From Candidatus Saccharimonadota bacterium (GTDB taxonomy: Bacteria > Patescibacteriota > Saccharimonadia > Saccharimonadales > Saccharimonadaceae): a stretch of 32,225 bases of DNA. The DNA lies in contig JAQBRS010000004.1 of the NCBI GenBank assembly GCA_028286395.1, positions 93,949-126,173 on the forward strand. Direction: 5' to 3'. Position numbers and translations under genes: made by a program. Positions 7,766 through 16,500 of the stretch are shown in pieces; the stretch's first letter is position 1, and each line of letters starts with the position of its first letter. The notes beneath the pieces are model-generated. The model made no database searches. It was not told the origin of the DNA and saw only the letters and a list, made by a program, of their open reading frames with translations.

Positions 7766-8377
7766 ATGCAAGAAGAAATTATTGGTGTTGGTCCACACCC
7801 CGAACCCTGGCCAACTGATGCAAAATACGATCGTATGCTCCTTAAAGAAGGCGATAAACGAAACGTTATTGATACATATCACTACTGGACTGTCCCAGCA
7901 ATTAAAGCCGATCTCGACGAACATCGCATTGATCTTGAAATTGCGATCGAAAATCTGCAACGTGATTACAACATGGGGACGATTGTCCGTGCTGCTAATG
8001 CGTTTAACATCAAGAAGGTCCATATTATCGGGCGCAAGCAGTGGAATAAGCGTGGCGCGATGGTCACCGATCTTTACATGAACATTCAGTATCATGACGA
8101 CGTGAACGCTTTTATGGCTGATATGGCAAAAACAAAACGTGAAGTCATTGCGATGGATATCGTAAAAGGCGCGAAGAACCTCTCTGAAACAAAGCTTCCT
8201 TTGAATGCGGTGCTTGTTTTTGGTGCGGAAGGACCAGGTTTGAGTAAAGAAATGCTCTCAAAGGCCAAGGAGGTCGTCATGATTGAGCAATTCGGCTCAA
8301 CACGATCCGTAAATGTCGGTGTTGCCGCCGGTATTACGATGTATGCCTGGTTGCAACAACACTCGTTGACCCGCTAG
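7766..8377 (+). CDS. TrmH/SpoU-family RNA 2'-O-methyltransferase
   Basis: SPOUT-class enzyme expected to methylate a ribose 2'-OH in tRNA or rRNA using SAM bound in a trefoil knot. All three family motifs are present: motif 1 N-MGTIVRAANAF at 69-80 with the catalytic Arg at 75, motif 2 LVFGAEGPGLS at 150-160, and motif 3 STRSVNVGVAAGI at 178-190. The 203-residue length fits a minimal SpoU domain with a short N-terminal extension of about 55 residues. The target nucleoside cannot be told from sequence. There is no Shine-Dalgarno; a TTGACA/CACACT promoter ends six bases before the ATG, so the mRNA is probably leaderless. Confidence 0.9.
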   Translation: MQEEIIGVGPHPEPWPTDAKYDRMLLKEGDKRNVIDTYHYWTVPAIKADLDEHRIDLEIAIENLQRDYNMGTIVRAANAFNIKKVHIIGRKQWNKRGAMVTDLYMNIQYHDDVNAFMADMAKTKREVIAMDIVKGAKNLSETKLPLNAVLVFGAEGPGLSKEMLSKAKEVVMIEQFGSTRSVNVGVAAGITMYAWLQQHSLTR

Positions 8378-8394
8378 ATCTAGCGTGTCATACT
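8366..8394 (+). promoter_or_regulatory. leaderless promoter of the gene at 8401
   Basis: TTGACC at 8366-8371, 17-base spacer, then CATACT at 8389-8394 preceded by TGT (extended -10), and six bases to the ATG. It lies across the end of the methyltransferase gene. Confidence 0.8.
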
Positions 8395-8400
8395 GTAAGT

Positions 8401-9186
8401 ATGAGCGATGTGCGCCCTCAGTCACTACCTGAGAAGCCACAGCAAGAGCTGAGGTTTACTGCGCGTGAACCGATACTTGATGAAGCACTCGCAATGCTTG
8501 AAAAAGATGGAGAACGAAAGAGTGAGTATCTTCCGGGTAATCTTTTTCTCTATGCGATGAAACGGATCAGTATCGATCTGAGTGATACGTATGACGGGCA
8601 TAGCCTTAATCACTCGACCTTTACGCAGTATCGGCAAGCCGTCGACAGTATTTCGATGAGAGGGCGAAAAACATTTAAACTCGATTCTTGGATGAAACCA
8701 CTTCATGCCGGTGGACCCGACGGAAGTCTGATAGGTGTTGGACTGAGAGTGAGAGTCGATCCGACCAATGTTGATAGATTGATCGCTCCACCTTTGTACG
8801 GACCCAATCACTACAACACGCCATTAACCGCCGAACAACTTGCTCGGGTTGAAGCAGGCAAAAATATACTGGGAACCGCGCGTGAGGCTCAATACATTCC
8901 AGTTCGTTACGAAATAGGAAGCACCGTTGATAATCCGACTGAAGCCCTTGAGAGACTCCAGGGCATTCTTGAACTGGGCACCTGGGTGTCTCAATTGACG
9001 ATTGTTCCAGCATATCCACGATCTGCTCGTCACGCTGACATTTATCGAGAAGGACGGATGGATCGTACCTATGAGCGTATTGATCAACGATTCGCCGCTG
9101 AATTACTGCCCCCAACCGCGCCTATTAACATCGTCCAGAGTGAAGAGCTTCCAAAAGAAGATGAAAACTTGCGTGACGTTTCTTAA
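8401..9186 (+). CDS. hypothetical protein, 261 aa
   Basis: I do not recognise this protein. It is soluble, with no signal peptide or membrane segment, and mixes charged stretches with short hydrophobic strands. An acidic, Pro-rich tail (about residues 235-261) looks disordered. The central part has a Gly-rich segment (HAGGPDGSLIGVGLRVRVD, about 102-120) that could be a strand-turn-strand. The start is supported by a strong promoter six bases upstream and the absence of any Shine-Dalgarno. It is monocistronic: a new promoter for the 17-codon ORF begins inside its last codons. Probably lineage-specific. Confidence 0.75.
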   Translation: MSDVRPQSLPEKPQQELRFTAREPILDEALAMLEKDGERKSEYLPGNLFLYAMKRISIDLSDTYDGHSLNHSTFTQYRQAVDSISMRGRKTFKLDSWMKPLHAGGPDGSLIGVGLRVRVDPTNVDRLIAPPLYGPNHYNTPLTAEQLARVEAGKNILGTAREAQYIPVRYEIGSTVDNPTEALERLQGILELGTWVSQLTIVPAYPRSARHADIYREGRMDRTYERIDQRFAAELLPPTAPINIVQSEELPKEDENLRDVS

Positions 9187-9197
9187 TATTATATAGT
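9169..9197 (+). promoter_or_regulatory. promoter of the tiny unit before hisS
   Basis: TTGCGT at 9169-9174, 17-base spacer containing the upstream stop codon, TATAGT at 9192-9197. The same -35 and spacer recur at the tig promoter. An ATG lies six bases downstream, the leaderless arrangement seen elsewhere here. Confidence 0.65.
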
Positions 9198-9203
9198 TAT
9201 CAT

Positions 9204-9257
9204 ATGGTTACGTACCGAACTCAACATCTACATATGTCGCCGGAGCGAGTCGGTTAG
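9204..9257 (+). CDS. possible leaderless 17-aa leader peptide upstream of hisS
   Basis: ORF of 17 codons, MVTYRTQHLHMSPERVG, whose ATG is six bases after a good promoter and whose TAG is 23 bases before a strong terminator. It has two His codons (8 and 10) and lies directly upstream of hisS, so a His-sensing attenuator is possible. The transcript can also fold: ACCG-A-ACTC at 9213-9221 pairs with GAGTCGGT at 9247-9254, with the His codons in the loop. The alternative is a small RNA of about 100 bases with a chance ORF. Confidence 0.4.
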   Translation: MVTYRTQHLHMSPERVG

Positions 9258-9280
9258 TTTTCTCTCTTTTTCGAATTTAG

Positions 9281-9309
9281 AAACGCCGAACATCGCTTCG
9301 GCGTTTTTT
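9281..9309 (+). terminator. intrinsic terminator (possible attenuator) before hisS
   Basis: Ten-base-pair perfect stem AAACGCCGAA with TTCGGCGTTT, six-base loop, T run. GTTT and CGG in 9251-9260 could pair with its left arm instead, which would be an antiterminator form. Confidence 0.9.
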
Positions 9310-9318
9310 GTGCGTCAA

Positions 9319-9327
9319 TGATACAAT
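9319..9327 (+). promoter_or_regulatory. extended -10 promoter of hisS
   Basis: TACAAT at 9322-9327 preceded by TGA, with no clear -35. It would give a leader of about 13 bases carrying the AAAGGA Shine-Dalgarno, so hisS need not depend on readthrough of the upstream terminator. Confidence 0.5.
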
Positions 9328-9346
9328 TTAAGAAAGGAATAAACGT

Positions 9347-10642
9347 ATGACACTTTCAGCACAACCCTATAAAGGCACTCGGGATTATTATCCTGAAGAT
9401 AAGCGTACCCAAAATTACATTTTCAACACGTGGCGTACGGTTGTTGAGCGGTTTGGGTATGAAGAATATGGCGCGCCGATTCTCGAGCCAATCGATATCT
9501 ATGTCGCCAAGAGCGGGCAAGAGCTTGTGAATGATCAAACCTACGTCTTTACGGACCGCGGTGGGCGCAACGTGGCGATTCGTCCAGAAATGACACCAAC
9601 GATCAGCCGTATGGTCGCTGCTCGACGTCAAGAACTAGCGTATCCTGCACGTCTTTACTCAATTGCGAACTTCATGCGTTACGAGCGTCCTCAGCGTGGT
9701 CGTGAGCGTGAGTTTTGGCAATTGAATGTTGACGTCTTTGGCGTTGACGAAGTGACGGCTGATATTGAAATCATTACGATCTCGGATACGATTTTAAAAG
9801 AATTTGGCGCAAAAGATGGCGACTATATTATCCGAGTGAATAATCGTAGGTTCATTAGCTTCATGATGTCACAGTATCTTGGACTCGACGAAGTGCAAGC
9901 ACAACAAATGACAAAATTGTTTGACCGTCGAAATAAGATTACGGAACAAGATTTCAAGGAACAAGCGGGACTCATCTATGGTTTCGATGAAAATGCACAG
10001 CTCCCCGATGAACGATTCGAAAAGATCGAGCAACTGGTAAAGGCGACAACACTTGATGAACTTCCTGAGGAGTTAAAGGAAAGTACTGCACTTGAAGAAC
10101 TGCGTACAGTATTTGAAGGCCTGAAGAAGGCCGGCGTCACTGCGGCAGTCTTTGATGCCAGCCTCATGCGTGGCCTCGATTACTACACGGGTACGGTTTT
10201 TGAAGTATTTGATACGCACCCAGATAATAATCGCTCACTGTTTGGTGGCGGACGTTACGATGGACTCGTGGGACTGTTTGGCGCTGAACCTATTTCTGCT
10301 GTTGGCGTTGCACCAGGTAACACGATGATCGAGAACTTCTTGTCAGTTCGTGGACTTATCCCTGCGCAAAAATCACTCACAAAAGTCTACATTGTCGTGA
10401 TTGATGACGCACTCGACAAGGCGAATGACATTGCGACGACGCTGCGTGCAGCAGGCGTCAACACGGAAGTTGATATCACGAATCGCAAGATTGATAAGAA
10501 GATTAAAACAGCAACGAAAAAGAATATCGACTACGTGCTTTTTGTCGGTGCAAACGATACCGACACCTTCTCATTCAAGAATCTTTCGACAGAACAAGAG
10601 CAGAAACTCTCTGTTGACGACATCGCCCGACTATTTGCGTAG
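9347..10642 (+). CDS. hisS: histidyl-tRNA synthetase
   Basis: Class II synthetase that charges tRNA-His. The 431 residues have the N-terminal GTRDYYPED block, motif 1 region, the ATP-binding motif 2 (FMRYERPQRGREREFWQ near 107-123), the HisRS-specific RGLDYYTGTVFE element near 274-285, GGGRYDGL near 303-310, and a C-terminal anticodon-binding alpha/beta domain (about 340-431). Motif 3 is unusual: residues near 319-329 read VGVAPGNTMIE instead of the common GFAxGxER, so the class II motif 3 Arg is absent. An AAAGGA Shine-Dalgarno sits about nine bases before the ATG. A possible His leader peptide and terminator precede it. Confidence 0.96.
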   Translation: MTLSAQPYKGTRDYYPEDKRTQNYIFNTWRTVVERFGYEEYGAPILEPIDIYVAKSGQELVNDQTYVFTDRGGRNVAIRPEMTPTISRMVAARRQELAYPARLYSIANFMRYERPQRGREREFWQLNVDVFGVDEVTADIEIITISDTILKEFGAKDGDYIIRVNNRRFISFMMSQYLGLDEVQAQQMTKLFDRRNKITEQDFKEQAGLIYGFDENAQLPDERFEKIEQLVKATTLDELPEELKESTALEELRTVFEGLKKAGVTAAVFDASLMRGLDYYTGTVFEVFDTHPDNNRSLFGGGRYDGLVGLFGAEPISAVGVAPGNTMIENFLSVRGLIPAQKSLTKVYIVVIDDALDKANDIATTLRAAGVNTEVDITNRKIDKKIKTATKKNIDYVLFVGANDTDTFSFKNLSTEQEQKLSVDDIARLFA

Positions 10643-10663
10643 TCTTCTCACCTCTGTTATAAT
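10635..10663 (+). promoter_or_regulatory. leaderless promoter of tig
   Basis: TTGCGT at 10635-10640, 17-base spacer, TATAAT at 10658-10663 preceded by TGT, then seven bases to the ATG. The predicted first transcribed base is the A of the start codon. Confidence 0.85.
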
Positions 10664-10670
10664 TATGTGA

Positions 10671-11975
10671 ATGGAGACTACACTTAAATACCTATCCGAC
10701 ACGAAAGTGTCACTAACGATTACCGTTGGTGCGCTTGAACTTGGTGAAGCAGAGCAAGTTGCACTGGCGAAACTAAGTAAAACAACTAAAGTTCCCGGCT
10801 TCCGTGCGGGCAAAGTGCCTGCAAGTATCGTTGCAAAACACGTTGATCCGAACGCACTGCAAGAACAATCGCTTGATGCTGCATTGAACCGTGCGGTGGC
10901 TGAGGCATTCGCTTCTGAAAAGCTACAACCGCTCGACCGTCCCGAAGTCGAAGTAAAGAAATTCGTTCCTGGCGAAATTCTTGAATTCACTGCTGATGTC
11001 GAAGTGCTTCCTAAGGTTGAACTTGGCGATTATAAAAAGCTTTCAACGAAGAAAGAAAAAGTAACGGTTACTGCGAAAGAAGTCGATGAAACGATTGAAC
11101 GTATGCGCGCTGGACTTGCAGAGAAAAAAGAAGTCAAACGTGCAGCGAAAGACGGCGACGAAGTCGTTATCGATTTCGTTGGTAAGAACGACGGTGTTGC
11201 ATTTGACGGTGGTACGGCAACTGACTATACACTCAAGCTTGGTGCTGGCCAATTTATTCCTGGATTTGAAGAGGGGATTGTCGGACACAAGCTTGGGGAG
11301 ACATTTGATATCAATCTGACATTCCCTAAAGACTATCACTCGACAGATCTTGCTGGCACGGCTGTTACTTTTACGGTAACACTTAACAAGATTCTTGAAG
11401 CTGAACTTCCTGAAGTGAACGATGCTTTTGCTGAAAAAGCAGGCCCATTCAAGACGGTTGCTGAACTCAAAGATGACATTAAGCGTGAACTGACGAGTCA
11501 AAAAGACCGTGAGTCAAACGACAAGTATAAAGACGCGCTTATTACTGAACTCGTTGAAAAGAGTAAGGTACCGGTGCCTGACGTGCTTATTGATGATCAA
11601 ATGCGTGCTATTGAGCGCGACTTTGAACAGAACCTTCTGTATCAAGGCCTGACGATCGATTCTTACCTAACAAACAACAAGTTCAAAGATATTGAAGAAT
11701 GGCGCGAAAAAGAAGTTCGTCCAACTGCTTTGAAGCGCGTAAAAGCTGGACTTGTCCTTGCAGAACTCACGAATGTTGAGAAAGTCAGTGCAACTGACGC
11801 TGAAGTTGACGAGCACGTTGAGGTGCACAAGCAACAGTATTTGAACAATCCTGAAGTATTGAAGCAATTCGAAACGGAAGAGGTCCGTCGTGATATCGGA
11901 AACCACTTTGTGACCGAAAAGACAATTGAACACCTAGTCGCTTTAAATGGTGGCACATCAGACTCTACCCACTAA
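10671..11975 (+). CDS. tig: trigger factor (ribosome-associated chaperone)
   Basis: Chaperone that binds near the ribosome exit tunnel and shelters nascent chains. The 434 residues show the three domains: an N-terminal ribosome-binding domain with the signature PGFRAGKVP near 42-50, a central FKBP-type peptidyl-prolyl isomerase domain (about 150-245, with GFEEGIVGHKLGE), and an elongated helical C-terminal domain. There is no Shine-Dalgarno and a near-consensus extended -10 promoter seven bases before the ATG. clpP follows, as in many bacteria, but under its own heat-shock operator, and clpX is not next to it. Confidence 0.95.
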   Translation: METTLKYLSDTKVSLTITVGALELGEAEQVALAKLSKTTKVPGFRAGKVPASIVAKHVDPNALQEQSLDAALNRAVAEAFASEKLQPLDRPEVEVKKFVPGEILEFTADVEVLPKVELGDYKKLSTKKEKVTVTAKEVDETIERMRAGLAEKKEVKRAAKDGDEVVIDFVGKNDGVAFDGGTATDYTLKLGAGQFIPGFEEGIVGHKLGETFDINLTFPKDYHSTDLAGTAVTFTVTLNKILEAELPEVNDAFAEKAGPFKTVAELKDDIKRELTSQKDRESNDKYKDALITELVEKSKVPVPDVLIDDQMRAIERDFEQNLLYQGLTIDSYLTNNKFKDIEEWREKEVRPTALKRVKAGLVLAELTNVEKVSATDAEVDEHVEVHKQQYLNNPEVLKQFETEEVRRDIGNHFVTEKTIEHLVALNGGTSDSTH

Positions 11976-11995
11976 CATTGGCCAGGTACTTTTAA

Positions 11996-12022
11996 TTAGC
12001 ACTCTATTGCAACGAGTGCTAA
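11996..12022 (+). promoter_or_regulatory. CIRCE operator (HrcA binding site) upstream of clpP
   Basis: Perfect 9-9-9 inverted repeat: TTAGCACTC, nine bases, GAGTGCTAA. This is the canonical CIRCE sequence bound by the heat-shock repressor HrcA. The -35 box of the clpP promoter (12007-12012) lies in the spacer, so bound HrcA would block polymerase directly. Confidence 0.96.
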
Positions 12023-12035
12023 TTTTATATACAAT
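12007..12035 (+). promoter_or_regulatory. leaderless promoter of clpP
   Basis: TTGCAA at 12007-12012, 17-base spacer, TACAAT at 12030-12035, six bases to the ATG. Its -35 sits inside the CIRCE element. Confidence 0.85.
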
Positions 12036-12041
12036 GGATAT

Positions 12042-12635
12042 ATGAAACCATCGAATTATCTTGTACCAACAGTGATCGAAAAATCTTATGACGGGGAGAG
12101 GGCTTTTGATATCTACTCTCGTCTTCTTAAGGAGCGAATTATCTTCTTGGGCGAAGACGTCAACGAACACACTGCCAACGTCGTTGTGGCACAACTGCTT
12201 CACCTCGCATACGAAGATCCAAAAAAGGATATCAAGCTCTATATTAATAGTCCTGGCGGAAGCGTGTACGACGGACTTGCAATCTACGACACAATCCAAC
12301 ACATCAAGCCGGACGTTCAAACTATCGGTATTGGCCTTCAGGCAAGTATGGGTGCCTTCCTCTTATCGAGTGGTACGAAAGGCAAGCGATTTGCTTTACC
12401 GAGTAGCCGTATTATGATTCACCAGCCATCAAGTGGTACTCAGGGAAAGATTACTGACCAAGAGATCACGCTGAAGGAAGGCATTTTTCTGAAGAAGATG
12501 TTGAATGAGATCTTGGCGAAGAACACGGGTCAGAAACTGACGAAGATCGAAAAAGACGTTGAACGTGATTATTGGATGAGCGCAAAAGAAGCAAAAGAGT
12601 ACGGTCTTATCGACGAAGTGATTACAAAAGCTTAG
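12042..12635 (+). CDS. clpP: ATP-dependent Clp protease proteolytic subunit
   Basis: Serine protease subunit that assembles into the tetradecameric Clp chamber fed by ClpX or ClpC. The 197 residues contain the full triad: Ser102 in QASMGAFL, His127 in IMIHQPS and Asp172 in KDVERDYW, plus the INSPGGSV strand near 68-75 that binds substrate. There is no propeptide beyond a few residues before the usual N-terminal loops. The start is set by a -10 box six bases upstream and the lack of a Shine-Dalgarno. Expression should be heat-shock controlled through the CIRCE operator. Confidence 0.97.
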   Translation: MKPSNYLVPTVIEKSYDGERAFDIYSRLLKERIIFLGEDVNEHTANVVVAQLLHLAYEDPKKDIKLYINSPGGSVYDGLAIYDTIQHIKPDVQTIGIGLQASMGAFLLSSGTKGKRFALPSSRIMIHQPSSGTQGKITDQEITLKEGIFLKKMLNEILAKNTGQKLTKIEKDVERDYWMSAKEAKEYGLIDEVITKA

Positions 12636-12642
12636 TTTATCG

Positions 12643-12648
12643 TATAAT
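12643..12648 (+). promoter_or_regulatory. -10 box, leaderless promoter of the gene at 12657
   Basis: Consensus TATAAT ends eight bases before the ATG. The -35 region is weak and no Shine-Dalgarno is present. Confidence 0.6.
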
Positions 12649-12656
12649 AGCTGACT

Positions 12657-13301
12657 ATGAGCTCGTCATTTGAATTTGGAGAAATTGACCCAACGACCGC
12701 ACATGCGAAGCACGTTCAATACTTAACATTGCTTGATTTAGATGCAGGGAACCACCCTGATCCCATTAAAGAAGCAAACCCTAATAACGACGGATTAATT
12801 GAACGTCAAGCATCAAAGCTAAAAAATAACCCCGAGAACTATAGGGGCGCCTATGACTTGATGGGTGATCTTGTTGGCTATATCAAGGTTGATAATTGGT
12901 ATTACGGATTGCAAGAACCGTTTGAGCATGGACTTGAAAAGAAATTGTTATTTGCCCGTAAGTTTATCACTCGAAGCAACACGTTGCCCGGAAACCCACT
13001 TGGTATTATGGGTCTCGTGGCTGATCCACGACTTGAAGCGTTTTACGGAGAACAAGCGGTGACGAATATGCTTGGTAACTTGGTTGATTATGCTGTTGAA
13101 GTTGCTGAAGAGGGTCATACGCCTCGCGCGATATATGCTCCTCATCACATAGCCGACAAGGCGATTGATGCGACGCGTTCCCGCCAATTTTTCTTTACTG
13201 GCAAATCGGGTGAATTATTCGATATGCAGCAAAACCTCTATGTTCGTCCCGCAGGTACGGCAATCCTTAATAGGCGGATAGAAATTGACAAACTTCGTTA
13301 A
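12657..13301 (+). CDS. hypothetical protein, 214 aa (possible acetyltransferase-like fold)
   Basis: Not recognised with certainty. The order of elements, a GDLVGYIKVDNWYY strand pair, a strand ending PLGIMGLVADPRL, a helix (EQAVTNMLGNLVDYAVEVAEE) and a further strand PRAIYAPH, loosely resembles a GNAT acetyltransferase, but I see no clear acetyl-CoA loop (Q/R-x-x-G-x-G/A). It is soluble and acidic with no membrane segment. It takes the place often held by clpX, yet has its own -10 box, so there is no evidence that it works with ClpP. The gene ends before the rpoB promoter with no terminator between them. Confidence 0.7.
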   Translation: MSSSFEFGEIDPTTAHAKHVQYLTLLDLDAGNHPDPIKEANPNNDGLIERQASKLKNNPENYRGAYDLMGDLVGYIKVDNWYYGLQEPFEHGLEKKLLFARKFITRSNTLPGNPLGIMGLVADPRLEAFYGEQAVTNMLGNLVDYAVEVAEEGHTPRAIYAPHHIADKAIDATRSRQFFFTGKSGELFDMQQNLYVRPAGTAILNRRIEIDKLR

Positions 13302-13319
13302 TTTCGTTGTCAAAACGTA

Positions 13320-13348
13320 TTGACTTCAGCGGCATTCAACGACATAAT
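13320..13348 (+). promoter_or_regulatory. promoter of the rpoBC operon
   Basis: TTGACT at 13320-13325, 17-base spacer, CATAAT at 13343-13348. Transcription should start near 13355, giving a leader of about 188 bases. Confidence 0.85.
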
Positions 13349-13354
13349 AGGTAC

Positions 13355-13542
13355 TAAGAAGTAGTGTAGCCGTGGTTACTTATGTCTAAACTTTGGGATG
13401 TGGCAGTCCCCCTTAGACGAGAATACAACCAGAGGTTAAGGGAATCTTCGGCGCCAAAGAACCCTTCTCGTTTTACCATTTCCTGACAGGAATAATGGGG
13501 AACGGGTCTAAAATAATTTAACTGCGAGGATCACATACGCCT
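13355..13542 (+). promoter_or_regulatory. structured 5' leader of rpoB with attenuator-like hairpin
   Basis: Consecutive foldable elements: GTAGC/GTTAC (13366-13379); GTCTAA/TTAGAC (13384-13389 with 13413-13418) with GGGA/TCCC inside; and a branched element closed by CGAGAA/TTCTCG (13418-13423 with 13465-13470) that contains AACC/GGTT and a UCUU/AAGA hairpin and is followed by TTTT. The last resembles a terminator, so attenuation is possible. A 34-codon ORF (ATG 13382, TGA 13484-13486) and an 8-codon ORF with AGGA before it (13495-13521) also lie here. I do not recognise a known leader family. GAGGA lies 12 bases before the rpoB ATG. Confidence 0.6.
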
Positions 13543-16500
13543 ATGGCAACAGTCAAACGTGCGAACGACGCGAAGCGTGTTTTCTTTACCAAAGATGACA
13601 CTGCGTTAGCATTACCAAACCTAATTGATCACCAGCGATCTTCATGGCAAGAATTTGTCGAGACCGGACTCGGTGAAATTTTTGCGGAGCTTAACCCAAT
13701 TGACGACTACACTGGACAGAAGTTAGCGCTTCGTTTCGGTAAGTATGCTTTTGAGGAACCAAAGCACTCAGAGCTTCACGCTAAAGAAAACAACCTTACC
13801 TTTGACGCACCACTTAAAGCGGTTGTTGAACTCACCAATAAAGTAACGGGTGAAGTAAAAGAACAAGAAATCTACTTGGGTGACTACCCATGGATGACTG
13901 AACGCGGAACATTCATTATCAACGGTACTGAACGTGTCGTTGTTTCTCAGCTTATCCGTTCAGCTGGTGTCTTCTTTACTGCAGACCGTCTTGCAACTCG
14001 CAACAACTATGGTGCGAAACTGATTCCAGGCCGTGGTGCTTGGCTTGAATTTGAGACTGCTTCAAATGGAGCAATCTATGTTAAAATCGACCGCCGTCGT
14101 AAACTACCTGTCACAACCCTTTTCCGAGCTCTTGGCTACAACAAGACAACCGACATCAAAGCGCTCTTCGCCGATGTTGATACTGGAGAAGTTAAATACA
14201 TTGATGCCACTCTTGATAAAGATCCAGCACGTGGAACAAACGAAGCCCTCATCGAGGTGTATCGCCGTCTTCGTCCAGGTGACCTCGCAACCGTTGATAA
14301 CGCACGTTCAATGATCGAACGTATGTTCTTTGACTTCAAGCGATTCGACTACAGCCGTGTCGGACGTTACAAGTTGAACCAACGTCTTAACATCACTGTG
14401 CCGAACACAACTGAAAACCGCGTCTTTATGGTAAAAGACCTTGAAGCTATCGTTAAGGAAATCATTCGCCTTAATAACACTCAGGAACTTCCTGACGACA
14501 TCGATGCGCTTTCAAATCGTCGTGTCAAATTAGTTGGTGAGCTTGTTGCTCGTCAGTTCCGCGTTGGTATGCTTCGTATGCAACGAAACGCTATGGACCG
14601 TATGTCTATGTCTGACATCGAGAACGTTTCTCCAAACCAATTGATCAACGCCCGTCCTGTTGTTGCAGCTGTTCGCGAATTTTTCGCGAGTTCACAACTT
14701 TCACAACTAATGGATGAGACAAACCCACTCGCAGAACTTGCCCACAAGCGACGTCTTTCATCAATGGGGCCTGGTGGACTATCTCGTGAGCGTGCCGGAT
14801 TTGATGTCCGTGACGCCCACCCAACTCACTACGGACGCCTTTGTGCCGTTGAAACACCAGAAGGTGCCAATATTGGACTTGTATTGAACCTTGCGGCTTA
14901 TGCTCGTATTAACGAGTACGGTTTCATTGAAACTCCTTACCTTAAGGTTGTTAACGGTAAGGTGACCGACAAGGTTGTCTACCTCGACGCTTCGGAAGAA
15001 GCAGTTGAAGTGATCGCCGACGCCGGTGCTGAGCTAAACAAAGATGGTAGTTTCGCAGAAGAGCGCCTTAGTGCTCGTAACGGACTCCTCCCAGAGCAAG
15101 TTGACGCAAGTGAAGTGACCTACATGGACGCTGCACACAAGCAGATTCTTGGATCAACCGCATCACTCGTGCCTTTCGTTGAAAAGAACCGTGTTGACCG
15201 TTCGCTGATGGCCGCAAGCATGCAGAAGCAAGCTGTGCCACTACTGCAACCTGAATCTCCAGTCGTTGGAACAGGTATTGAACATGAAATCGCAATGAAC
15301 ACAAGTCAACTCGTCATCGCTGATGCTGCTGGTGAAGTGATTCGTGCCGATGGTGACGAAGTACATGTTAAGTACGCTGCTGGAACCAAGATTTACAAGC
15401 CAATTCACTTTACGAAGTCTAACGACGACCGTTCAATCAACCAGAAGGTTCGTGTTGAACGTGGTCAAAAGCTAAAAGCTGGCGACATCATCATTGAAGG
15501 TGCGTCTGTTGATCAAGGTGAGATCGCCCTCGGACGTGACCTACTTGTGGCATACATGCCATGGTCTGGTTACAACATGGACGACGCGATCGTGCTTTCA
15601 CAGCGCCTCGTACAAGATGACACATTGACGAGCATTAACATCAAGGACTACACGGTTGAAGTTCGTGAGACAAAGCTAGGTCCTGAGATCGTTACTCGCG
15701 ACATTCCAAACGTTTCTGAAGAATCACTTCGTCACCTTGACGAGAACGGTATCGTTCAACTTGGTTCAGAGGTTAAGTCTGGTGATGTCCTTGTCGGTAA
15801 GATTACTCCTAAGGGTGAGCAAGAGCTTTCTTCTGAAGAGCGACTTCTTCGTGCAATCTTCGGTGAAAAAGCCAAAGACGTTCGTGATACATCACAACGC
15901 ATGAACAATGCAGGTGGCGGTAAAGTCGTCGGTGTTAAGATCTTCAGCCGTGAAAACGGTCACGAACTTAAGGCTGGTGTCCTTATGCAGATTCAAATCT
16001 TCGTTGCTCAGTTCCGTAAGATCTCAGTAGGTGACAAGCTTGCTGGACGTCACGGTAACAAGGGTGTCGTTGCGCGAATCCTTCCTATGGAAGACATGCC
16101 ATTCATGGAAGACGGAACTCCCGTTGATGTCGTCTTGAACCCACTCGGTGTGCCATCACGTATGAACATCGGACAGCTCTTTGAAGCGCACCTTGGTATG
16201 GCTGCACGTGCCCTTGGGTACAAAGTTGCAACCCCTCCATTCAACGGTGTTGCTGACGAGACTATCTCTGACGAACTCGAAAAAGCTGGCTTTGCCCGCG
16301 ACGGAAAGAGTCAACTCTTTGACGGTCGTAACGGTGAGCCATTCGAAGAGCGCACCACTGTCGGTGTCATGCACATGTTGAAGCTTCACCACATGGTAAG
16401 CGACAAGATTCACGCCCGTTCAACTGGTCCTTACACTATGGTCACGCAGCAACCACTTGGTGGTAAAGCGCAAAATGGTGGTCAACGATTCGGAGAGATG

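Noticed and set aside
8425-8811. Long minus-strand ORF (128 aa) opposite the gene at 8401
   Set aside because: It is a shadow of the plus-strand gene, which has a strong promoter directly at its start. No promoter or ribosome site supports the antisense frame.
9187-9310. A known structured RNA such as SRP RNA, 6S RNA or a T-box before hisS
   Set aside because: No SRP GGAA tetraloop domain, no long 6S-like bubble and no T-box sequence (TGGNACCGCG) are present. Only a small hairpin and a terminator are visible.
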